A stretch of DNA of 64,000 nucleotides, from assembly GCF_001434665.1 (NCBI RefSeq), contig NZ_AZDG01000004.1, positions 1 to 64,000 of the forward strand, given 5' to 3'. Positions 45,584-55,259 of the stretch are shown in pieces (positions within the stretch are counted from its first letter, which is position 1; each line of letters opens with the position of its first letter). Both the position numbers and the translations under genes were made by a program. The DNA comes from Companilactobacillus tucceti DSM 20183. GTDB taxonomy: Bacteria > Bacillota > Bacilli > Lactobacillales > Lactobacillaceae. Below the pieces are notes generated by a model. That model worked only from the letters and a program-made list of their open reading frames with translations, searched no databases and was not told the DNA's origin.

Positions 45584-45707
45584 ATTCCGCATAAACATGC
45601 AACACAGCATAGTTTTTTCTACTTACAATAAAATACTCCAGCAACCTGAAGATTGCTGGAGTATTTTATTTTAGTGCGCAAAAGTTGGACAGGCTTTGTT
45701 GCACTCT
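45584..45707 (-). repeat. F2 structured 3' repeat, copy 4 (divergent)
   Basis: Reading on the reverse strand, AGAG overlaps the permease stop codon (TAAGAG). The arm GCAACAAAGC pairs with GCTGTGTTGC, and the long hairpin AATACTCCAGCAA/TTGCTGGAGTATT is intact. The proximal conserved strand has decayed (GTCCAACTTTTGCGCAC), while AGAAAAAACTATG and the GCATGTTTATGCGG end remain. Confidence 0.68.
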
Positions 45708-47038
45708 TATTCTGTATCTACATTTTGTTTTGATTTATATAGGTAGAATGGCAAACCGACAAACGTCAATGCTAATCCTACTAGGGCAAGTATTGTTTGG
45801 GTAAACAATGTATTTATTACAATGAAGGAGCCTCCGAGAATGGCAATAATCGGGACTACAGGGTAAAAGAGGGTCTTGTAGGGTCTATTCATATCTGGTT
45901 CACGTTTTCTAAGTATCATTGTAGCGAGGAAGGTCATTGTATAGAAAATCCAGATTACGAATATCAACATATCAGTTAAGGTATTAAATGCACCTAAGAA
46001 AATCATAAGACTAGCAATTACAATCTGTAAGATACCACAATTAATAGGAATTCCATTTTTTGATAACTTTTTAAGTTGTTTACTAAATGGCAAGGTATTA
46101 TCTAAAGCCATTGCGTAAGGAATACGCATACCTGTCATTGTATATCCATTAATGGCACCAAACACAGAAATTAGGATACCGATCGTTACTAACTTACCAC
46201 CTAATTCACCAAATAATACGGTAGAAACATCTGAAGCAGCATTGTTATTACCGATAATTTGACCAATTGGCATAGTCTTTAGAAATACATAATTGATCAA
46301 CATATAAACAATCATGATTCCTGCTAATCCTAACAGGATAGCTTTTGGTAGATCCTTTCGAGGATTTTTCATCTCTCCAGCAATATTACCAACATGGATC
46401 CATCCGTCATAAGCAAACATTGTTGCTAATAGTCCATGTCCTAAGGCTGTGGCAAAGCCTAAGTCTTTTCCAGCTGTGACCGGGAATAAACTGATTTGAA
46501 CGTCTGATTTAGCGAATAAACCAAAGATAACAATTAAAATGATAGGAATCAATTTGAAAAGTGTTGTAAACGATTGAACACGTCCACCTACTTTGGAACC
46601 GAGCAAATTAGTTAGTGTTAAGAACAATGCTACGGCAACTCCTATCGGAACCAGTAAACTTGGACTTAAGCCAAATAAATTAATACATTGTGTACTGAAT
46701 ATAATTGCCAACGCAGCTATATTTGCAGGGAAATATATTACAGTTTCAGCCCATCCAAGCAAGAAAGCAGGCTTCTTTCCATAAGTATATTCAATATAGC
46801 GCATCATTCCACCAGTTTCAGGGATTGCGGCAGCCAGTTCAGCAGCTGTCAAACCAGCACAGATGGTAATTACACCACCTAAAAACCATGCTAAAAGTGA
46901 TAAGCTAACGGTTCCTGTCGCTTCAGAAACCACGGCAGCTTTGAAAAATACACCCGCACCAATAACTGTACCCATTACGGTGGACAAAGCAGCAACAAAT
47001 CCAATATTTTTCTTTAGATCAGTTGTTCCTTCTCCCAT
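45707..47038 (-). CDS. APC family amino acid permease
   Basis: A 443-aa membrane transporter with 12 hydrophobic segments. The N-terminal GFVAALSTVMGTVIGAGVFFKAA and AELAAAIPETGGMMRYIEYTYG are typical of the LAT-type APC family. It lies 23 bases downstream of the threonine dehydrogenase gene and shares its cre-controlled transcript, so threonine, serine or glycine transport is a reasonable guess. GAGG precedes the ATG. Confidence 0.87.
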   Translation of the reverse strand: MGEGTTDLKKNIGFVAALSTVMGTVIGAGVFFKAAVVSEATGTVSLSLLAWFLGGVITICAGLTAAELAAAIPETGGMMRYIEYTYGKKPAFLLGWAETVIYFPANIAALAIIFSTQCINLFGLSPSLLVPIGVAVALFLTLTNLLGSKVGGRVQSFTTLFKLIPIILIVIFGLFAKSDVQISLFPVTAGKDLGFATALGHGLLATMFAYDGWIHVGNIAGEMKNPRKDLPKAILLGLAGIMIVYMLINYVFLKTMPIGQIIGNNNAASDVSTVLFGELGGKLVTIGILISVFGAINGYTMTGMRIPYAMALDNTLPFSKQLKKLSKNGIPINCGILQIVIASLMIFLGAFNTLTDMLIFVIWIFYTMTFLATMILRKREPDMNRPYKTLFYPVVPIIAILGGSFIVINTLFTQTILALVGLALTFVGLPFYLYKSKQNVDTE

Positions 47039-47061
47039 TTGTTCACCTCTAAGCTAGGAAA

Positions 47062-48018
47062 TTATCCTTGCTCTACTCTATCTTTTAATTTGTCAAGCAT
47101 GTCGCGTGTCATTGCGTCTAAGTCGTAGTTTGGAGAGAAGCCCCATTCTTCTTTAGCGCATGTTGGGTCAATACTATTTGGCCATGAGTCAGCAATTGTT
47201 TGACGCATTGGGTCAACATCGTATGTCATATCAAATTCTGGCATAACTTTTTGGATAGATTTCTTGATGTCTTCTGGTTCAAATGACATTGCTGTGATAT
47301 TGAAAGCATTTCTATGAACAAGTTTGTCTGGATCAGCATTCATCAATTTGATAACAGCATCAATAGCATCTGGCATGTACATCATATCCATGTATGTGCC
47401 TTCTTTAATGAATGATTCGTATGATCCCTTCTTAAGTGCTTCGTAGTAAATATCTACAGCGTAGTCTGTTGTTCCTCCACCTGGTAATGTCTTATATGAG
47501 ATAAGTCCAGGGAATCTAACACCACGAGTATCTACACCAAATTTTGTGTGGTAGTAGTCACATAATAATTCACCAGATACTTTTGTTACACCATACATGG
47601 TAGTTGGTCTTTGAAGAGTATCTTGAGGTGTATTATCTTTTGGAGTATTTGGACCAAATGATCCGATTGAACTTGGAGTAAAGAATTTCAAATTAAGTTC
47701 ACGTGCAACTTCAAGGGCATTAACTAAACCACCCATATTCAAGTTCCATGCTAATTGAGGTTTCTTTTCAGCTACAGCTGATAGAAGTGCTGCTAAGTGA
47801 ATCAAGGTATCAACATTATTATCTTTTGCGATTTGTAGCATGTGGTCATAATCATTAACATCTAATTCTTCAAATGGTCCGCTTTGAACTGTAGGATTAT
47901 CAATTGGTCTTCTGATATCTGTTGCAATAACACTATCAGGACCATTTAATTCTCTTAATTTTGCTACCAATTCTGAACCAATTTGACCTAAACAACCTGT
48001 AACCATAACTTTTTTCAT
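47062..48018 (-). CDS. L-threonine 3-dehydrogenase, epimerase-fold type
   Basis: A 318-aa NAD-dependent extended SDR. The Rossmann motif [41 protein letters not shown] and catalytic [10 protein letters not shown] (Tyr and Lys) match the TDH proteins of the UDP-galactose epimerase fold. It oxidises L-threonine to 2-amino-3-ketobutyrate, substrate of the adjacent kbl. The start is ATG 48018, with GGAGG eight bases upstream. Confidence 0.88.
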   Translation of the reverse strand: MKKVMVTGCLGQIGSELVAKLRELNGPDSVIATDIRRPIDNPTVQSGPFEELDVNDYDHMLQIAKDNNVDTLIHLAALLSAVAEKKPQLAWNLNMGGLVNALEVARELNLKFFTPSSIGSFGPNTPKDNTPQDTLQRPTTMYGVTKVSGELLCDYYHTKFGVDTRGVRFPGLISYKTLPGGGTTDYAVDIYYEALKKGSYESFIKEGTYMDMMYMPDAIDAVIKLMNADPDKLVHRNAFNITAMSFEPEDIKKSIQKVMPEFDMTYDVDPMRQTIADSWPNSIDPTCAKEEWGFSPNYDLDAMTRDMLDKLKDRVEQG

Positions 48019-48052
48019 CGTGAAATCCTCCAACTAAGGTAATTTGATTTTT

Positions 48053-49240
48053 TTAAATTAAATCTAGTTCTTTACCAACTTTTTCGTACACGGTGATAGC
48101 TTGATCCAACATTTCTTTAGTGTGTGTACGCATTGGCATGTTTCTAATACGTCCAGTTCCTAGAGGAACAGTAGGATAAACGATTGGTTTGACGTAAACG
48201 CCATTTTCAATCAGTTTGTTTGAAAATTGTTGTGTCTTGTTTTCATCACCAAGAATAACTGGTGTGATAGGTGTTTCTGATTTTGAAAGAGTAAAACCAA
48301 TTCTTTCAAGGTTTTCTTTGAAGTAATTTGCGTTGTCCCATAATTGGTCAACATATTCTGGATGATCCATAATCAAATCTAATGAAGCGATACAAGCAGC
48401 TGAAGCTCCTGGTGTTAGAGATGTTGAGAATAGGAATGGACGACCACGTGCCTTTAGCCATTCAATTAATTCTTTTGTTCCGGCAACGTAACCACCGACA
48501 ACACCAATAGCTTTTGATAATGTACCCATTTGGAAATCAATCTTATCTTGAAGTCCAAAATGTTTAACTGTACCTTTACCATGTCCCATAACACCTGACC
48601 CATGGGCGTCATCAACATAAGTTATAAGGTTATATTCTTCTGCTACTTTTACAGCTTCTGGAAGGTTTGCAACATCCCCATCCATTGAGAAAACACCATC
48701 TGTGATATACATGATCTTTTCGTATAGGCCACTTTCTGTAGCTTCTTTAGCTTTTTGACGAAGATCGTCCATATCTTGATGCTTAACACGAATAATTTTG
48801 GCACCTGATAAACGGCAACCATCAATAATAGATGCATGGTTTAATTCATCTGACAAAATGGCATCTTTTTTTGTCATAACCGCAGAAATGGCACCCATAT
48901 TACAATTGAATCCTGATTGGAAGGCAATTGCTGCTTCTGTTCCCTTGAACTCGGCAATCTTTTCTTCCAATTCCTTATGAATCATTAAAGTTCCGTTAAT
49001 AGGACGAACGGCACCCGCACCTACACCCCATTTTTCAGTTGCCGCAACATCGGCATCCTTTAATTCATCACGACTAGCAAATCCCAGGTAGTTATTTGAT
49101 GCAAGATTGATCATTTCATGACCATTTATTTTGATGATTGGTCCATTGTGATCTTCCAAGACATCGATTGAATTGAGAAGTCCTTTTTGCTTAAGATCGT
49201 CTAAATTTTCTCTCAAGTACTTTTGTAAAACCTCTGACAT
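48053..49240 (-). CDS. kbl: Glycine C-acetyltransferase (2-amino-3-ketobutyrate CoA ligase)
   Basis: A 395-aa PLP enzyme of the alpha-oxoamine synthase family. It splits 2-amino-3-ketobutyrate with CoA into glycine and acetyl-CoA. Landmarks are [31 protein letters not shown] and the PLP lysine in [12 protein letters not shown]. The start is ATG 49240, with AAGGAG nine bases upstream. It is the first gene of the threonine catabolic operon, behind a promoter overlapped by a cre box. Confidence 0.93.
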   Translation of the reverse strand: MSEVLQKYLRENLDDLKQKGLLNSIDVLEDHNGPIIKINGHEMINLASNNYLGFASRDELKDADVAATEKWGVGAGAVRPINGTLMIHKELEEKIAEFKGTEAAIAFQSGFNCNMGAISAVMTKKDAILSDELNHASIIDGCRLSGAKIIRVKHQDMDDLRQKAKEATESGLYEKIMYITDGVFSMDGDVANLPEAVKVAEEYNLITYVDDAHGSGVMGHGKGTVKHFGLQDKIDFQMGTLSKAIGVVGGYVAGTKELIEWLKARGRPFLFSTSLTPGASAACIASLDLIMDHPEYVDQLWDNANYFKENLERIGFTLSKSETPITPVILGDENKTQQFSNKLIENGVYVKPIVYPTVPLGTGRIRNMPMRTHTKEMLDQAITVYEKVGKELDLI

Positions 49241-49277
49241 AACTATTTGCTCCTTCATTAAGATTTGGTTCACCGAG

Positions 49278-49306
49278 AATATATCATGTTACGAAATCGC
49301 TTACAA
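49278..49306 (-). promoter_or_regulatory. kbl promoter overlapped by a cre box
   Basis: On the reverse strand TTGTAA (49306-49301), 17 bases and TATATT (49283-49278) form a promoter. The cre box TGTAAGCGATTTCG (49305-49292) overlaps the -35. CcpA binding would compete with RNA polymerase, so threonine catabolism is likely repressed by preferred sugars. Confidence 0.68.
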
Positions 49307-49543
49307 TCGATAACACTCGGGTTATGATTAGTAATTTCTTAATATAACGATTATTCAATACAAAATATTTCACAAGTTAAATGTATGCAAATGTATTTTA
49401 GGTAAAAAAGGCTTATTTCATAATAAAGTGATAGCAAATAATGTTTATGAATAAATTTCCAAATTTCAAAAAATTATTAGACAAAATTTAATAAAAAAAT
49501 TTTACAATATTAAATAAACGAACATTTTTTTGTAACAAAAAAA
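49307..49543. other. AT-rich gene-free stretch upstream of kbl
   Basis: About 235 bases of very AT-rich DNA. Beyond the kbl promoter on one side and the epimerase terminator on the other, I see no ORF with a start site and no structured element. Confidence 0.5.
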
Positions 49544-49597
49544 GACCACTTGTTGACTATTTTTGATACAGTGTATCAAATTAGTTAACAAGTGGCC
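49536..49597 (-). terminator. Terminator of the UDP-GlcNAc 2-epimerase gene
   Basis: A two-part hairpin: an outer stem CCACTTGTT/AACAAGTGG and an inner stem TTTGATAC/GTATCAAA, followed on the reverse strand by a T-run (49543-49536). It lies about 50 bases past the stop at 49647. Confidence 0.8.
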
Positions 49598-49646
49598 ATG
49601 CTATATGCACATTATTTAAATCTTATATTTAACTTTTTGAACCGGA

Positions 49647-50789
49647 TTATTCAAATTCTTCCGGTTTATTTTTTATTTGTTTAAAGTAATAACTTATAGA
49701 ATCTAAAATGCGTTCTGATGCCTTACCGTCACCATAAGGATTTTTAGCATTTGCCATACGTTGATACTCATCACTATTATCAAGCAAATTGTTCATTTCT
49801 TTTTCAACGACACTTGAATCAGTACCAACTAATTTTAAGGTTCCAGCTTGAACTCCTTCTGGACGTTCAGTCGTATCACGTAAAACTAAAACTGGTTTCC
49901 CTAATGAAGGGGCTTCTTCTTGAACACCACCAGAATCAGTCATAATAAAGTAACTCTTTGATGCAAGATTGTGAAAATCAACAACGTCTAAAGGATCGAT
50001 CAAATGAACTCTATCAACATCACCAAGGATCTCTTTAGCAGTCTTTTGAACAACAGGATTTAGATGCACTGGATATATCAATTCAATATCATCATGTTTT
50101 TCAACGACTTTTTTCATGGCATTGAAGACTTGCTTCATAGGTTCACCTTGATTTTCACGACGGTGCATCGTTACCAAGATCATCTTCTTATTTGGATCAA
50201 TAATATCAAGGATATCATGATGATAGTCTTGGTGAACTGTACTACTTAATGCATCGATTGCTGTATTACCAGTAACGAAAATATTACTTTCATTATGATT
50301 CTCTTTGATAAGATTAGCTTTACTTTGATCAGTTGGAGCAAAATACAGATCAGATAGATCATCGGTCATTTGGCGATTCATCTCTTCAGGCCATGGAGAA
50401 TACTTATTCCACGTTCTAAGTCCTGCTTCAACATGCCCAATACTTGTTTGATGATAAAAGGCTGACAAAGCTGCGCTGAATGTAGTTGTAGTATCACCAT
50501 GAACAAGGACAATATCAGGTTTTTCTTTTTCAATGATATTATCTAGTTCTTTAAGAACTAATCCAGTTATTCCACTTAGAGTTTGACGTTCCTTCATTAT
50601 GTTCAAATCATAATCAGGTTTTATCTTAAATATCTCTAAAACAGAATCGAGCATTTCACGATGTTGAGCTGTAACAACGGTTACTGTCTCAAAGCGATCA
50701 CTATTTTGTTTTAATTTTAAAACTAATGGTGCCATTTTTATTGCCTCTGGTCTTGTTCCAAAGACTGTCATAACTTTTATTTTATCCAA
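49647..50789 (-). CDS. wecB: UDP-N-acetylglucosamine 2-epimerase (non-hydrolysing)
   Basis: A 380-aa epimerase interconverting UDP-GlcNAc and UDP-ManNAc, precursor of wall teichoic acid linkage units. Landmarks are VMTVFGTRPEAIKMAPLV, VTAQHREMLD, VHGDTTTTFS, GHVEAGLRT and the late MTDSGGVQEEAPSLGKPVL. GAGG is eight bases before TTG 50789, a better start than the in-frame GTG at 50798 that overlaps the site. Monocistronic. Confidence 0.92.
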   Translation of the reverse strand: MDKIKVMTVFGTRPEAIKMAPLVLKLKQNSDRFETVTVVTAQHREMLDSVLEIFKIKPDYDLNIMKERQTLSGITGLVLKELDNIIEKEKPDIVLVHGDTTTTFSAALSAFYHQTSIGHVEAGLRTWNKYSPWPEEMNRQMTDDLSDLYFAPTDQSKANLIKENHNESNIFVTGNTAIDALSSTVHQDYHHDILDIIDPNKKMILVTMHRRENQGEPMKQVFNAMKKVVEKHDDIELIYPVHLNPVVQKTAKEILGDVDRVHLIDPLDVVDFHNLASKSYFIMTDSGGVQEEAPSLGKPVLVLRDTTERPEGVQAGTLKLVGTDSSVVEKEMNNLLDNSDEYQRMANAKNPYGDGKASERILDSISYYFKQIKNKPEEFE

Positions 50790-50892
50790 AGTATTCACCT
50801 CAATAACTGTTCAAATTATATCAGAAATAAGACGATAAACCTAACCAGCTCTAGACTAACTAATCTACCAGAGTTTTCAGAAAATAATCTGA

Positions 50893-50898
50893 TATAAT
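50893..50898 (+). promoter_or_regulatory. -10 box very close to a start codon
   Basis: TATAAT at 50893-50898 is only nine bases before ATG 50908. A transcript from this promoter would begin at or next to the start codon, so the mRNA would be nearly leaderless. No ribosome binding site is present. Confidence 0.45.
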
Positions 50899-50907
50899 AA
50901 TATTATT

Positions 50908-51105
50908 ATGATAAATTTACCCCTATTAATAACTTTAAGTATATTCACCACTTTAGTCGCCTTTTTTCTTGTCATGGCAATTTATAATACCTTAATCAAA
51001 TCTAACAGTAAAAAATACTGGTGGATTATTCTAATAATTTTAGTAATCCTCTATATCATAGCCTTTGTAGCCTATTTTCATTTCAAAACCGGTACTTTAC
51101 TGTAA
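50908..51105 (+). CDS. Small two-helix membrane protein
   Basis: A 65-aa protein with two strongly hydrophobic helices (about 4-28 and 37-57) separated by a basic turn, IKSNSKKYW. It has no ribosome binding site but a consensus -10 just upstream, so it could be translated from a leaderless mRNA. It lies 88 bases upstream of the aldolase gene. Function is unknown; that it is a real gene is uncertain. Confidence 0.5.
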   Translation: MINLPLLITLSIFTTLVAFFLVMAIYNTLIKSNSKKYWWIILIILVILYIIAFVAYFHFKTGTLL

Positions 51106-51193
51106 ATACTTTTAGAAAAAGGATATTAATTATTCGTGTTTTGCGTTAAAATGATGATTGTATTCTAAAGATGAATTTTTTGGAGGATTATCG

Positions 51194-52063
51194 ATGGTTT
51201 TAACAAATGGAAACGAAATTTTCAACAACGCTCGTAAAGGAAAATATGCCGTTGGTGCTTTTAACATCAACGACTTGGAATGGACTCGTTCTATCTTAGC
51301 TGCAGCCCAAGAAACAAACACACCAGTATTGGTTCAAACATCAATGGGTGCTGCAAAGTACATGGGTGGCTATGAATTATGTCTACACCTTGTACAAGAC
51401 ACAATCAAATCAATGGGTATCACTGTTCCAGTTGTTATGCATTTGGATCATGGTAACTTTGAAGCTGCTAAAGAATGTATCGAAGTTGGTTACAACTCAG
51501 TTATGTTTGATGGACATGACTTACCTTTCGACGAAAACCTTGCAAAGACAAAGGAAATCGTTAAATTAGCTCACGCTAAGGGCATTTCTGTTGAAGCAGA
51601 AGTTGGTTCAATCGGTGGTACTGAAGATGGTATCGTTGGTTTAGGTGAATTAGCTGATGTTGAAGAAGCTAAGACTCTTAACGCAACTGGTGTTGATTAT
51701 CTTGCCGTTGGTATTGGTAACATTCATGGTGTTTACCCTGACAACTGGAAAGGTTTAAGCTTTGACCGTCTTAAGGAATTAGCTGACGTTATCGATACAC
51801 CACTTGTTCTTCATGGTGGTTCAGGTATTCCTAAGGAACAAATTATCAAAGCTGTTTCAATGGGTATCTCAAAGGTTAACGTTAATACTGAATTACAACT
51901 ATCATTTGCTAAAGCAACACGTGAATATATCGAAGCTAAGAAAGACTTGGATATTGATGAAAAGGGTTATGACCCACGTAAGTTACTAGCACCTGGTGCA
52001 AAGGCTATTACAGAAACAACAAAGGAACGTATCGCTTGGTTCGGTACACCTTCAATCAAATAA
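51194..52063 (+). CDS. fba: Fructose-bisphosphate aldolase, class II
   Basis: A 289-aa zinc-dependent aldolase splitting fructose-1,6-bisphosphate. Zn and catalytic motifs are VMHLDHGNFEAAKEC (catalytic Asp and Zn His), EAEVGSIGGTEDG, VGIGNIHGVYP and VLHGGSGIPKEQI. The start is ATG 51194, with GGAGG seven bases upstream; the frame open from 51158 is not used. Codon use is strongly biased to preferred codons, as expected for a glycolytic gene. Confidence 0.95.
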   Translation: MVLTNGNEIFNNARKGKYAVGAFNINDLEWTRSILAAAQETNTPVLVQTSMGAAKYMGGYELCLHLVQDTIKSMGITVPVVMHLDHGNFEAAKECIEVGYNSVMFDGHDLPFDENLAKTKEIVKLAHAKGISVEAEVGSIGGTEDGIVGLGELADVEEAKTLNATGVDYLAVGIGNIHGVYPDNWKGLSFDRLKELADVIDTPLVLHGGSGIPKEQIIKAVSMGISKVNVNTELQLSFAKATREYIEAKKDLDIDEKGYDPRKLLAPGAKAITETTKERIAWFGTPSIK

Positions 52064-52086
52064 TCTATCGATAAGATAAATTCAAA

Positions 52087-52120
52087 AAGAAGCTGTGACG
52101 TGAGTCATAGCTTCTTTTTT
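52087..52120 (+). terminator. Terminator of fba
   Basis: AAGAAGCTGTGAC is paired with GTCATAGCTTCTT around GTGA, followed by TTTTTTG. The core TGACGTGAGTCA resembles the F3-associated hairpins. Confidence 0.85.
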
Positions 52121-52147
52121 GTTTAGAAAAAAAATAGCCCTTACGGA

Positions 52148-53503
52148 CTATTTTTTAGCTTCAGCTTCTTGTTCTTCTTTAGCCACAGCCATTTGAGCTA
52201 CTAAGTTCAAATAGTTGAATGGATTATCATAATTTGGTTGGAATAACATATCTACAAAAGCAAGATCATCAATAGTATTTCCATTTTGAATACTAATTGA
52301 TAAAGCATTAGCTGATTGAGCCACTTCATGCTTACTAAATAATTGAGCACCAAGAATCTTTCTAGTATCTTTATCGTAAACCAAATCAATCATTAACATT
52401 TCATTACTTGGCATAAAGGTAGGACGGTAATAATCATCGTAAATAACATGATCTGCATTGATTCCATCATCAAGGGCATTCTTCAATGTTGCACCTGTTG
52501 ATGCTAATGTATGTTCGAATAATTCTAGTCCTGTCGAAGCTTGTGTTCCCATATACTTTTGAATATCACCAAAAACATTTTTACCAGCTAAGAATCCTTG
52601 GCGAACTGCATTAGTTGCTAAAGGAATATAGACAGGTTTCTTTGTAGGGTTAAAGTTAACTGAACAAGAATCACCAGCAGCATAAATATCAGGGTTAGAT
52701 GACTGAACATATTCATTAACAATGATTTCTTCATGCTCGCCTCTTTTAACTTGACCCTTTAACAAATCAGTATTAGCTACAAAACCGGTACATACAATAA
52801 TTAAATCGGCCTTATGCTCACCTTTGTTTGTCTTAATAGTGATTTCATCACCGTCTTCAAAACCAGATACACGTTCATTCAAAAACACATCAACGTAATG
52901 ATCTCTCAATAGACCAACTATTTTATCAGACATGGGTTTATCAATATAATGATTCAACACTTGCTCACCAGCGTGGATCAAAGTTACATTATGAATTGTA
53001 TTAGCGTAACTTTCAGCTAATTCAACTCCAACGTATCCTCCACCAATGATAGCAATACTTTGATAATTCTTAGCTGATTCATAAATTTGTTGAGCTTGTT
53101 CATAATTTTTACACAATAAAATACGTGGATTATCGAAATTCTTCAAAACCGGTGTATAAGTCTTTGATCCTGTAGTCATGATCAACTTATCATAACTATC
53201 TTCGAATTCTTCACCAGTTTCAAGATCTTTTACTATCAACGTTTTCTTTTTTGAATCAATCTTTAAAACTTCATGTTTCATCTTAACGTCGGCACCATCT
53301 TGTCTCAATGTGTCAGGGTCGGCATAGAACATGTCTTCCAAACGATTCACAATTCTGCCTAAGTATAAAGCAATTCCACAAGATAAAAATGCAATATTAT
53401 CTTCACGTTCATACACTGTAACATCTGTTTCAGGATGATCTTTAAGGATTTGTTCCACAGCTGCCGTTCCAGCATGTGTACAACCAACAACTACGACTTT
53501 CAA
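52148..53503 (-). CDS. nox: NADH oxidase, H2O-forming (1)
   Basis: A 451-aa FAD enzyme reducing O2 to water with NADH. It has the FAD motif VVVVGCTHAGTAAV, single redox Cys42 in FLSCGIALYLG, the NADH-binding IAIIGGGYVGVELAESYA and IYAAGDSCSVNF. The start is TTG 53503 with GGAGG eight bases upstream, giving the usual MKVVVVG beginning. A close paralogue lies at 56051. It helps regenerate NAD+ and detoxify oxygen. Confidence 0.92.
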   Translation of the reverse strand: MKVVVVGCTHAGTAAVEQILKDHPETDVTVYEREDNIAFLSCGIALYLGRIVNRLEDMFYADPDTLRQDGADVKMKHEVLKIDSKKKTLIVKDLETGEEFEDSYDKLIMTTGSKTYTPVLKNFDNPRILLCKNYEQAQQIYESAKNYQSIAIIGGGYVGVELAESYANTIHNVTLIHAGEQVLNHYIDKPMSDKIVGLLRDHYVDVFLNERVSGFEDGDEITIKTNKGEHKADLIIVCTGFVANTDLLKGQVKRGEHEEIIVNEYVQSSNPDIYAAGDSCSVNFNPTKKPVYIPLATNAVRQGFLAGKNVFGDIQKYMGTQASTGLELFEHTLASTGATLKNALDDGINADHVIYDDYYRPTFMPSNEMLMIDLVYDKDTRKILGAQLFSKHEVAQSANALSISIQNGNTIDDLAFVDMLFQPNYDNPFNYLNLVAQMAVAKEEQEAEAKK

Positions 53504-53665
53504 TGATAATACCTCCAATGCCTATTCATATATAGCTTACATCTTTTCATATTCAAATACTCATCATCATTTACGAATACTTTTTTCATATAATGAAGTA
53601 ATATTCAATATACCTTTAGGTATAACCTTATCATATTCTAAAAAAACTTTTAATCATTAGATGCT

Positions 53666-54655
53666 CTAATTAAGAATTGTGCCAATATTTTGTAAACTTG
53701 CTTTTTGAACTATTTTATCTGCCACAATTATGTCTAAAACAGCTGTACCAACAGTTTTAAAGATTGTTATATCTGAATCACTCTTACGACCTTTGATGTC
53801 TTTATTGACTAATTGTCCGAGTTCACCGTCAATATCTGCCTTTTTTATTAGAGCTTTTTCTAATGCTTGGATTATATCACCTGCTTCAGATAAAACCCCA
53901 TCTAACGTATCGAAAATTATTTTGTCAGCTTTTTGAAGAGCAACCGCTGGAATCTCACACATTTCTGGAGTATATGCTCCTACACCATTAATATGTGTTC
54001 CTGGTTTAACAAGATCTCCGTTAAAAGTAGCCTTTCTTGAAGTTGTCACAGTCGTGATTATGTCAACTTTTGGAACAACTTCATTAGGATCAGAAACAGC
54101 AACAAATTTTGTTGAGAAGGTCTTTTGGAATTCTTTAGTGACTCTTTCGCAAAATTCTTCTGCTTTTTCCAAATCACGGTCAGATACATATACCGTATCT
54201 AAGTTACGAACTGTAAGCATTGCCTCTAGCTGTGTCAAAGCCTGTCCACCGGTTCCTATAAGAAGGGCAAACTTTGCATCCTCTTTAGACAACAAATCAG
54301 TTGCAGCACCTTGGATCGCCCCCGTTCTTAATTGTGTTAAGTATGTTCCATCAAGGATCGCATTAACAATACCTGTTTTAGCATCTTGAGTAATCATAGT
54401 TGCAGGTACACTGGGCAAACCAGATTTAGGATTATCAGGATAAACAGCTACTATTTTTAAACCTAATGTGGGATCTTCGCCACTTGTTGTTCCAGGCATA
54501 TACAAACTTTGTCCATATCCCTCAACTGATAAATTAGTACGTAAAGGTATATCGGCCTTACCTTTTGAATAGAGACTAAGAGCTTTTTTGTCTTCCTCAA
54601 TAGCTTCTTTCATACTTAAAACTTGCTTAATATCTTCAGCAGATAGATAGCGCAT
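53666..54655 (-). CDS. Ornithine cyclodeaminase / mu-crystallin family protein
   Basis: A 329-aa NAD(P)-binding protein of the ornithine cyclodeaminase family, which includes alanine, lysine and ketimine reductases and dehydrogenases. Landmarks are ADIPLRTNLSVEG, YLTQLRTGAIQGAATDLL, LLIGTGGQALTQLEAM and HINGVGAYTPEMCEI. The substrate cannot be set. ATG 54655 has GGAGGG upstream. It is monocistronic, between the NADH oxidase and GNAT genes. Confidence 0.85.
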   Translation of the reverse strand: MRYLSAEDIKQVLSMKEAIEEDKKALSLYSKGKADIPLRTNLSVEGYGQSLYMPGTTSGEDPTLGLKIVAVYPDNPKSGLPSVPATMITQDAKTGIVNAILDGTYLTQLRTGAIQGAATDLLSKEDAKFALLIGTGGQALTQLEAMLTVRNLDTVYVSDRDLEKAEEFCERVTKEFQKTFSTKFVAVSDPNEVVPKVDIITTVTTSRKATFNGDLVKPGTHINGVGAYTPEMCEIPAVALQKADKIIFDTLDGVLSEAGDIIQALEKALIKKADIDGELGQLVNKDIKGRKSDSDITIFKTVGTAVLDIIVADKIVQKASLQNIGTILN

Positions 54656-54797
54656 ATTTATCCCTCCATTGATTTTGATAAACGAAGTAATCGATTTCAT
54701 TATATCAACTAATCTGTTCTATTGCATAAGAAGTCTCAATACTCTTCTATTATTTACAAATTTAAAGTAAAATTATTTAAAAGTTAGGAGAAAACTT

Positions 54798-55229
54798 ATG
54801 AAGGAAATAAAATATTCAAATAGTTTAAATTCAAAAGTTTATCAAGATGATTTAACAATCAGGAAAAAGGTTTTCGTAGAAGAACAAAAAGTTCCTTCTT
54901 CTATGGAGGTTGATGAAATGGAAAATAAGTGTATGTATGCTACGCTGTATATAGACAAAAATCCAGCAGCTACAGCACGTTATTTTCCAACTGAAGATAA
55001 TGGAATTCATATCCAAAGAGTTGCTGTTTTAAAAGAGTTTCGAAAACAAGGATTAGCTTCATTTTTACTAAAAGATATTTTTAAAAAAGTTAAAAAAGAT
55101 TACCAATATATTATTTTAGGTGCACAAGATCAAGCTCAAGAATTTTATAAAAAATTGGGTTTGCGTGTAGTAAGTGACCAGTACCTTGACGCTGGTATAT
55201 TGCATCACGATATGCGCTTAGATTTGTAA
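54798..55229 (+). CDS. GNAT acetyltransferase, ElaA/YjcF-like
   Basis: A 143-aa N-acetyltransferase. It begins with the YjcF-like KVYQDDLTIRKKVFVEEQKVPSSMEVDE and has the acetyl-CoA loop RVAVLKEFRKQGLASFLL, then LGAQDQAQEFYKKLGLRVV. The target is unknown. AGGAG precedes the ATG. The EAL-domain gene starts 30 bases later, so the two may be cotranscribed. Confidence 0.85.
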   Translation: MKEIKYSNSLNSKVYQDDLTIRKKVFVEEQKVPSSMEVDEMENKCMYATLYIDKNPAATARYFPTEDNGIHIQRVAVLKEFRKQGLASFLLKDIFKKVKKDYQYIILGAQDQAQEFYKKLGLRVVSDQYLDAGILHHDMRLDL

Positions 55230-55259
55230 TATAGGGGATTATCAGACTAGGGGATTACT

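Noticed and set aside
54054-54389. 111-codon forward frame
   Set aside because: A shadow of the ornithine cyclodeaminase-family gene on the other strand, with no start site.
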